Shown piece by piece: positions 59,268 through 64,000 of a DNA stretch of 64,000 bases; position 1 is the stretch's first letter, and each line of letters begins with the position of its first letter. The position numbers and the translations under genes are program-made. Under the pieces are notes generated by a model, which ran no database searches, was not told the DNA's origin, and saw only the letters and a program-made list of their open reading frames with translations. The DNA is from CAZOZZ01 sp965262425 (GTDB lineage: Bacteria > Acidobacteriota > Terriglobia > 20CM-2-55-15): assembly GCA_965262425.1 (NCBI GenBank), contig OZ253536.1, forward strand, positions 62,001 to 126,000. Reading direction: 5' to 3'.

Positions 59268-62195
59268 ATGGAAGCAATGAAGCAACATCCAGCGGCTGTC
59301 GGCGTCCTGCTCGCCATTGTTGCGATTTCGTTGTCACCTGCCGTCGCGGGAACCACAGTTCAGACAACAGCCGGTTCGCCGGACGGAGATCTGCGTGTTG
59401 GAGACCTGCGGACCGAGTATGTGGAAAATCCGCTTGGGATCGACGTACGAATTCCGAGATTGAGCTGGAAGCTTTACGCGTTGGGGCGCGGAGTGATGCA
59501 GGCAGGTTACCGGGTGCAGGTCGCGGGTGGCATTGACAGTTTTTCTCGGTCCGAATTCTTGCTCTGGGACTCCGGTGAGGTTCGGTCGGAACGATCCGTG
59601 AACGTGAGGTATGCGGGGCCCGACGTGGAATCTCGTCGACGTTACTATTGGCGCGTTCAGGCCTGGTCGAACGATGGCCGGGTCTCGGAATGGAGTCCGG
59701 TGGCCTTCTGGGAATCCGGCCTGCTTGAAGACGATGATTGGGCTGCCGACTGGATCACATCGCCTCTCGAAGATGATCCATCCGTGTCGGGGCCGGCACC
59801 CCACTTCCGGCGTTCGTTCGAACTAGGGTCCGGCGTAGAGTCGGCTCGTATCTACGCAACGAGCCGCGGCGTCTACGAACTCTTCCTTAATGGCCAGCGA
59901 GTTGGAGAACGCGTCCTGGCGCCGGGCTTTGCGAGTTACAACCGCCGGATGCCTTACCAGACCTACGATGTGACCGAACTTGTCACACGTGGAGAGAATG
60001 CGGTCGGCGCTGTCGTGGGCGATGGATGGTACCGGGGCTTCCTCGGTTTTCCTGGAGATCGCAACGTGTTCGGGAATCAGGTTGCGCTTTTCCTGCAGTT
60101 GGAAGTGGTGAATACAGACGGCACTCGAGAGCTTGTTTCTTCGGGTGAAGGATGGATGACGGCTACCGGCCCGATTCTCTCTTCTGACATTTACAACGGC
60201 GAAACCTACGATGCGCGGGCTGAAATGCCTGGCTGGTCGAGTCCGGGCTACGATGACTCGTCATGGCTTCAGGCTATGTCCGGAGGCGACAACACCGGGA
60301 CGTTTGTTGCGGATCTGGCGCCGCCGGTTCGGCGGATCGAACAGGTCGAACCGCTCCGGATCCTGGATGCGCCTTCGGGCGGCACGATCGTCGACATGGG
60401 GCGGAATCTGGTCGGATGGGTACGGTTCCGGGTCTCGGGCGAGGAGGGTGAGACTGTGCGGCTCACCCATGGAGAGGCCCTGGATGCGGGCGGGGACCTC
60501 TACACGGCCAACCTCAGGACGGCCGCGCAGACGGATACGTATATCCTGAAGGGAACCGGCGAGGAATGGTTTGAGCCGCACTTCACGTTTCACGGGTTCC
60601 GCTATGTACACTTTGACGGGTATCCGGGTCGGCTGGAAATTGACGATGTGACCGGTGTCGTCGTGCATTCCGATCTCGAGTTGACCGGAACGTTCGAGAC
60701 GTCTGACGCCGATCTCAACCAGCTGCAGCAGAACATCCTCTGGAGCCAGAAGGGGAACTTCCTGTCTATTCCTGCCGACTGCCCTCAGCGCGACGAACGA
60801 TTGGGTTGGACGGGTGACGCGCAGTTGTTCGCGCCCACGGCGGGTTTCAACATGCAGGTCGCACCTTTTTTCAGCCAGTGGCTGCGGGACTTGCGGGCGG
60901 ATCAGTATGAGGACGGCAGTGTTCCCTGGGTGATCCCGGATGTTCTGACTTCCCGGGGGCCGGCCGCGACGTCCGACGTTCCGACGGCGGGGGTTGCGGG
61001 GTGGTCCGATGCAGCGATCATCATTCCCTGGGAGCTGTATCTGCGCTACGGCGATGTCCGGGTTCTTGAAGAGCAGTACGACAGCATGCGTGCGTGGCTG
61101 TCTTATGCCGTTTCCGAGGCGGGTGATGATCTGGTGTGGAAGCCTGATTTTCACTTTGGGGACTGGTCGGGAGATGTCGAGACGCCGCCGGATCTGATCG
61201 CGACGGCCTACCTGGCCCACTCGGCCGACTTGATGTCGCGGATCGCGGGAGTCCTGGGTTTAGAAGCCGATCGGTCGGTGTATGCCGACCTGTTTGGGCG
61301 CGTTCAGGCAGCGTTCCGGAGCGAGTTCGTTTCCATCTTCGGGAACTTGAGCTACCGGACCCAGACCGCCTACGCGCTGGCGCTGCGGTTCGACCTGCTC
61401 ACAGACGAGCAGGGTAATCGTGCGCTGGGGAGCCTGGTCGATGACATCCGTCAGCAAGGCACGCACCTGACCACCGGGTTCGTTGGCACGGCGGCTTTGT
61501 GTCCGGTCTTAAGCGGAAATGGTCGTGCGGACGTTGCCTACGACTTGCTGTTTCAATCGACCGCTCCGTCCTGGTTGTTTGCCGTCCGGTCCGGTGCGAC
61601 GACTATGTGGGAACAGTGGCGTGGGAAAGAAGCCGGCACTTTCGCCGATCCCGAACTGAATTCGCTGAACCATTACGTGGGTGGCGCCATAGGGGATTGG
61701 ATGTACTCGACGATCGGAGGCATCAATCCCGATGTGGAGGCGCCTGGTTTCAAGCACGCGATCCTCGGTCCGACACCCGATCCGCGGCTGACCCACGCAT
61801 CCGCTTCCCTCAGGACGATGTACGGCACGCTCAGCACGAACTGGAAGCTGGAAAGCCCCGATCGGTTCCTGCTGGACGTGGAGGTTCCGGTCAACGCCAC
61901 CGCCTCGGTCCGCCTGCCTCGGGCGCGAGCCGAAAGCGTTCTGGAAAGTGGCGAGCGTCTGATTGCGTCCGCAGGCATTTCGAGTGTTCGGGAAAGTGGA
62001 AGAGATGTCGTCGTCGAGATTGGATCCGGCTCCTACCTGTTTTCCTACAGCCTCCTACCCAACCTCCCGATCGAGCGGCCCTCTCCTCTGACTCCCTCGA
62101 GACTCCTACTCCTGCTCCTGATCCTGTCCCTCCTCCTCCTCACAGTCGCCCTAATTCCCGTAATTCGGGGACGGAGGGGAAACTCCTCCCGCTAA
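59268..62195 (+). CDS. Secreted GH78 alpha-L-rhamnosidase
   Basis: 975 residues from ATG 59268 (MEAMKQHPAAVGVLLAIVAI, a signal peptide); an in-frame ATG at 59220 would add 16 residues. The order is a fibronectin-like N-terminal domain (VGDLRTEYVENPLGID...), the rhamnosidase N domain (YATSRGVYELFLNGQRVGER), and the (alpha/alpha)6 catalytic barrel with the signature PADCPQRDERLGWTGDAQLF (about 503-522), then the C-terminal beta domain. It releases terminal L-rhamnose from glycans or plant glycosides. The C-terminus is unusual: a Leu-rich hydrophobic helix followed by VIRGRRGNSSR, whose codons come from a REP arm, so the natural end has been altered. Confidence 0.92.
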   Translation: MEAMKQHPAAVGVLLAIVAISLSPAVAGTTVQTTAGSPDGDLRVGDLRTEYVENPLGIDVRIPRLSWKLYALGRGVMQAGYRVQVAGGIDSFSRSEFLLWDSGEVRSERSVNVRYAGPDVESRRRYYWRVQAWSNDGRVSEWSPVAFWESGLLEDDDWAADWITSPLEDDPSVSGPAPHFRRSFELGSGVESARIYATSRGVYELFLNGQRVGERVLAPGFASYNRRMPYQTYDVTELVTRGENAVGAVVGDGWYRGFLGFPGDRNVFGNQVALFLQLEVVNTDGTRELVSSGEGWMTATGPILSSDIYNGETYDARAEMPGWSSPGYDDSSWLQAMSGGDNTGTFVADLAPPVRRIEQVEPLRILDAPSGGTIVDMGRNLVGWVRFRVSGEEGETVRLTHGEALDAGGDLYTANLRTAAQTDTYILKGTGEEWFEPHFTFHGFRYVHFDGYPGRLEIDDVTGVVVHSDLELTGTFETSDADLNQLQQNILWSQKGNFLSIPADCPQRDERLGWTGDAQLFAPTAGFNMQVAPFFSQWLRDLRADQYEDGSVPWVIPDVLTSRGPAATSDVPTAGVAGWSDAAIIIPWELYLRYGDVRVLEEQYDSMRAWLSYAVSEAGDDLVWKPDFHFGDWSGDVETPPDLIATAYLAHSADLMSRIAGVLGLEADRSVYADLFGRVQAAFRSEFVSIFGNLSYRTQTAYALALRFDLLTDEQGNRALGSLVDDIRQQGTHLTTGFVGTAALCPVLSGNGRADVAYDLLFQSTAPSWLFAVRSGATTMWEQWRGKEAGTFADPELNSLNHYVGGAIGDWMYSTIGGINPDVEAPGFKHAILGPTPDPRLTHASASLRTMYGTLSTNWKLESPDRFLLDVEVPVNATASVRLPRARAESVLESGERLIASAGISSVRESGRDVVVEIGSGSYLFSYSLLPNLPIERPSPLTPSRLLLLLLILSLLLLTVALIPVIRGRRGNSSR

Positions 62196-62245
62196 CGCCT
62201 GCGCTATGAGGTAGTTGATGAATTACGCCTCCGTCCCCGAATTAG
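62161..62245. repeat. REPIN copy E, overlapping the rhamnosidase 3' end
   Basis: The left arm (62161-62180, TAATTCGGGGACGGAGGGGA) is translated as part of the rhamnosidase tail, and the loop supplies its stop. The loop has GCGCTATGAG. The right arm is 62221-62245. Confidence 0.9.
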
Positions 62246-62282
62246 GACGCTTCCGCTTCTTTTCGCGAGGGGGGTTCTTCCA

Positions 62283-62361
62283 TTTCGGGGACGGAGGCGA
62301 AACTCTTCGAACTCTCGAGTCATCAATTAGACAATCGAGTTGTTCCTCCGTCCCCGAATTA
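62283..62361. repeat. REPIN copy F, abutting the RAYT gene
   Basis: Left arm TTTCGGGGACGGAGGCGAAA (62283 on) and right arm TTCCTCCGTCCCCGAATTA to 62361. The TAA stop of the RAYT gene (62359-62361, minus strand) is the first triplet of the right arm. RAYT genes flanked by their own REPs are typical. Confidence 0.92.
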
Positions 62362-63033
62362 CGCCGCCGATTTTGTCCTGGCCTTTGGGCCGCGCCGCCG
62401 AGGGCTCAGCGTTAGCCCCGTTCGTCGTTCAAGGTGTCGAACGAACGCATCCGAGCCACAAGGCCGACCGGTTCTTGTGCCTTGTCGGATCAGGGTATTG
62501 AAAGCAGGGTCTTCGGGGTCGGATAGCCATCGCGCCCAGTCGATCACGTTGTCTGTAAACGGAGTCTCAGCTGTGACCAGTTGGTCCGCTGCCAGTCCAC
62601 AATGGGCTTGCGCGCTCGACCATAGGTATTCTTCGGCGCGCGAGACCATTCCTGCGCGAACCGGATTGCGCTCGACGTACCGGATCGCGGAGCGCGCGTG
62701 CCCGATGTCTAGAGGACAGGAAAACGGCCGGTCCTGCCAGAGATAACCTGAGAATCCATACTTCCTGTTGAATTCCTGCGCATAAATCGAGTGGACCCGT
62801 CGAAAGGTCTTCGCGAACGAGTCTTCACGTTTCGGAGTGGCCACGATATGGACATGGTTGGACATCCAGCAGTAGGCGAGAATAGAGACGCCGTGATTTC
62901 GCGCTGTCGCGTTCAGAAGGCGGCTGTAAAGGTGGCGGTCGTCGTCGTCGAAAAAAACGGGATCGCTACGAATCCCTCGTTGCGTTATGTGATGGGGAAT
63001 GTCGGGCAGAACTACCCTTGCTCGTCGTGCCAT
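62359..63033 (-). CDS. REP-associated tyrosine transposase (RAYT, Y1_Tnp family)
   Basis: 224-residue HUH-superfamily nuclease related to IS200/IS605 transposases. The N-terminus is MARRARVVLPDIPHHITQRG. The metal-binding pair is in WMSNHVHIVATP (His60, His62), and the probable catalytic Tyr84 is in FRRVHSIYAQEFNRKYGFSG before YLWQDRPFS; NPVRAGMV is also typical. A basic, Arg-rich C-terminus follows. RAYTs cut and move single-stranded REP hairpins. REPINs lie on both sides (62283-62361 and 63133-63215), and the same REP occurs across the window, so this gene is the obvious mobiliser. Confidence 0.93.
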   Translation of the reverse strand: MARRARVVLPDIPHHITQRGIRSDPVFFDDDDRHLYSRLLNATARNHGVSILAYCWMSNHVHIVATPKREDSFAKTFRRVHSIYAQEFNRKYGFSGYLWQDRPFSCPLDIGHARSAIRYVERNPVRAGMVSRAEEYLWSSAQAHCGLAADQLVTAETPFTDNVIDWARWLSDPEDPAFNTLIRQGTRTGRPCGSDAFVRHLERRTGLTLSPRRRGPKARTKSAA

Positions 63034-63132
63034 GGTGTCACCAAGACGTCCCTATGAACAGGGACAATTTCAAGAAGCAAGGGCACGACAAGTGTACCGC
63101 CGGGTCCGATAGTAATCACCATAATTCGGCGG

Positions 63133-63215
63133 TAATTCGAGGACGGAGGCGTAATTTCGTAATCTGCTCAATATGAATGAGTAGTTGGTCGAATTGTTCC
63201 TCCGTCCCCGAATTA
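63133..63215. repeat. REPIN copy G
   Basis: Left arm TAATTCGAGGACGGAGGCGT (63133 on, one mismatch to consensus) and right arm TTCCTCCGTCCCCGAATTA to 63215. The loop (ATATGAATGAGTAGTTGGTC) resembles the first loop of copy D, ATATGAACAGTTAGTC, forming a second loop type. Confidence 0.9.
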
Positions 63216-63244
63216 GGGTGTTCAGGTTTCGAATTGAAACTAGA

Positions 63245-63850
63245 ATGGGAGGAGTGGAAATCCTGGTTCAGTTGATGATGGGTGTGGGGCTGGCCGCGTC
63301 GGCTGGTTTTCGTGCCTTTCTGCCGACGCTTGCGGTTGGGTTGTTGGCGCGGACCGGATTTTTGGAATTGAACTCGTCGGTTGAGTTTCTGACTCGCACG
63401 GACGTTCTCGCCGTTCTGGCCGTCGCGACTCTTGTGGAATTCCTGGGCGACAAGATTGTTGTCGTCGACCACGTTCTCGACACTGTGGGAACTGTGGTCC
63501 GACCTGCCGCGGGGACTCTCCTGGCATCTTCAGTTCTGCTGGGGCTGGATCCGTTCGTGGCCGCGATGCTGGGATTGGCCACCGGAGGCGCGACGTCCCT
63601 GGCGGTTCATTCCGGCAAGGCGGCTCTCCGGGCCGGCACAACCTCGTTGCTTCCTGTTCACGGGGGTATCGGCAACACGTTGGTTTCCATCATCGAAGAT
63701 GTGATTTCCGTCGTCGGAGTTGCCCTGGCGGTTCTCGTGCCGGCCCTTGCCTTTATCTTCGCCGTCGGTCTTGTTGTCGGGGGCGTGGTCCTCCTGAAAA
63801 AGGGTGTCCGTGCCGGCCGAAAGATGTATTCACCCACCCCTCAGATTTAG
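63245..63850 (+). CDS. DUF4126 family membrane protein
   Basis: 201 residues from ATG 63245 (MGGVEILVQLMMGVGLAASA); other in-frame starts exist from 63185, and the choice is uncertain. Five or so hydrophobic helices carry the DUF4126 marks GFRAFLPTLAVGLLAR, EFLGDKIVVVDHVLDTVGT and VRPAAGTLLASS, then a Gly-rich helix pair and a basic end (KKGVRAGRKM). Function is unknown; proteins of this family are widespread inner-membrane proteins. It is preceded by REPIN G and followed directly by a palindromic element. Confidence 0.85.
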   Translation: MGGVEILVQLMMGVGLAASAGFRAFLPTLAVGLLARTGFLELNSSVEFLTRTDVLAVLAVATLVEFLGDKIVVVDHVLDTVGTVVRPAAGTLLASSVLLGLDPFVAAMLGLATGGATSLAVHSGKAALRAGTTSLLPVHGGIGNTLVSIIEDVISVVGVALAVLVPALAFIFAVGLVVGGVVLLKKGVRAGRKMYSPTPQI

Positions 63851-63864
63851 GTCTCTCAGATCTA

Positions 63865-64000
63865 GGGCCCGCTCAAGAATAACTTCACATTTTGGCATCC
63901 CATCTTCACGCCATCTTCGGCCGCTCCTCAATCGCAGATCCTCGAAATAGCGGGGCTATTCCTCCGGTCTGCTCAATCGGTCGCGACCGAACCTGACGCA
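63865..64000. repeat. 180-bp palindromic element, cut by the window end
   Basis: Starts GGGCCCGCTCAAGAATAACT and follows the 52.1-kb copy to CCTGACGCA at the last base. The right terminal repeat should lie just outside. Confidence 0.9.

Noticed and set aside
62090..62160. CTC-rich low-complexity tract as a regulatory element
   Set aside because: It is inside the rhamnosidase frame and encodes its Leu-rich helix; no independent signal.
1..64000. rRNA operon or replication origin
   Set aside because: No rRNA-like conserved segments and no DnaA-box cluster or partition genes were seen.

Overview
The window is GC-rich chromosomal DNA, most likely from an Acidobacteriota member (Vicinamibacteria-like is a guess). 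The evidence is the combination of large MacB/FtsX permeases of the 'acidobacterial duplicated orphan permease' (ADOP) type with a PadR regulator, a Ser/Thr kinase fused to a TolB-like propeller, a DUF5916 outer-membrane protein and a secreted GH78 rhamnosidase. This is inferred from protein types; no rRNA is present.

Layout. 1-13.2 kb: kinase-propeller (5' end off-window), PadR plus ADOP permease, GlcG/HbpS-like protein, hybrid histidine kinase, dihaem cytochrome c, a frameshifted ADOP permease and a MacB-like permease. 13.2-16.2 kb: a VTC / DUF4956 / CotH operon. 16.3-23.8 kb: a 317-bp ISL3-derived miniature element, a SRAP/YedK gene, a YbiT-like ABC-F ATPase, a DUF5916 protein, an FG-GAP propeller protein and a small Cys-rich protein. 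23.85-30.6 kb: a broken HAD gene, a truncated palindromic repeat and a very large DUF4011-helicase-nuclease-DUF3320 protein, a probable phage-defence effector, followed by a decayed integrase end. 30.70-41.99 kb: a genomic island in tRNA-Arg(CCG), bounded by a 43-bp duplication of the tRNA 3' end. It holds phage-gene scraps, a tiny gene with four identical decapeptide repeats, a trypsin-like protease, an HTH protein, and nested insertions (IS3, group II intron and IS1380 remnants, IS630 containing ISL3, and an integrase broken by another IS3). 42.3-45.1 kb: phosphotransferase (internal stop), CysC-like kinase and an AmrS-like radical SAM enzyme. 45.1-51.8 kb: a complete TolC/HlyD/two-ATPase/two-permease efflux operon. 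52.3-55.7 kb: cysteine dioxygenase-like protein, amino-acid permease and cyclic 2,3-diphosphoglycerate synthetase-like protein. 55.9-59.2 kb: three nested mobile units. 59.3-64 kb: GH78 rhamnosidase, a RAYT transposase among its REP repeats, a DUF4126 membrane protein and the start of another palindromic repeat.

Four repeat stories run through the window. (1) A REP/REPIN family built on the motif GGGGACGGAGG occurs at about seven loci, and the matching RAYT gene is inside the window. Several host genes take their stop codon or last residues from a REP. (2) A roughly 180-bp palindromic element with GGGCCCGCTCAA ends occurs four times, once split by an IS3. (3) Two 1,526-bp ISL3 copies with identical transposases lie in opposite orientation, and a 317-bp derivative shares their ends. 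All three have readable 8-bp target duplications. (4) A structured non-coding module, an outer stem enclosing hairpins, is carried by three elements from two different IS families.

The most unusual candidate is the repeat-peptide gene at 31.87 kb. It has a promoter, a strong ribosome binding site and ATGA coupling to an upstream mini-ORF, and it sits in the same tRNA island as a trypsin-like protease. I do not recognise it from any described system.
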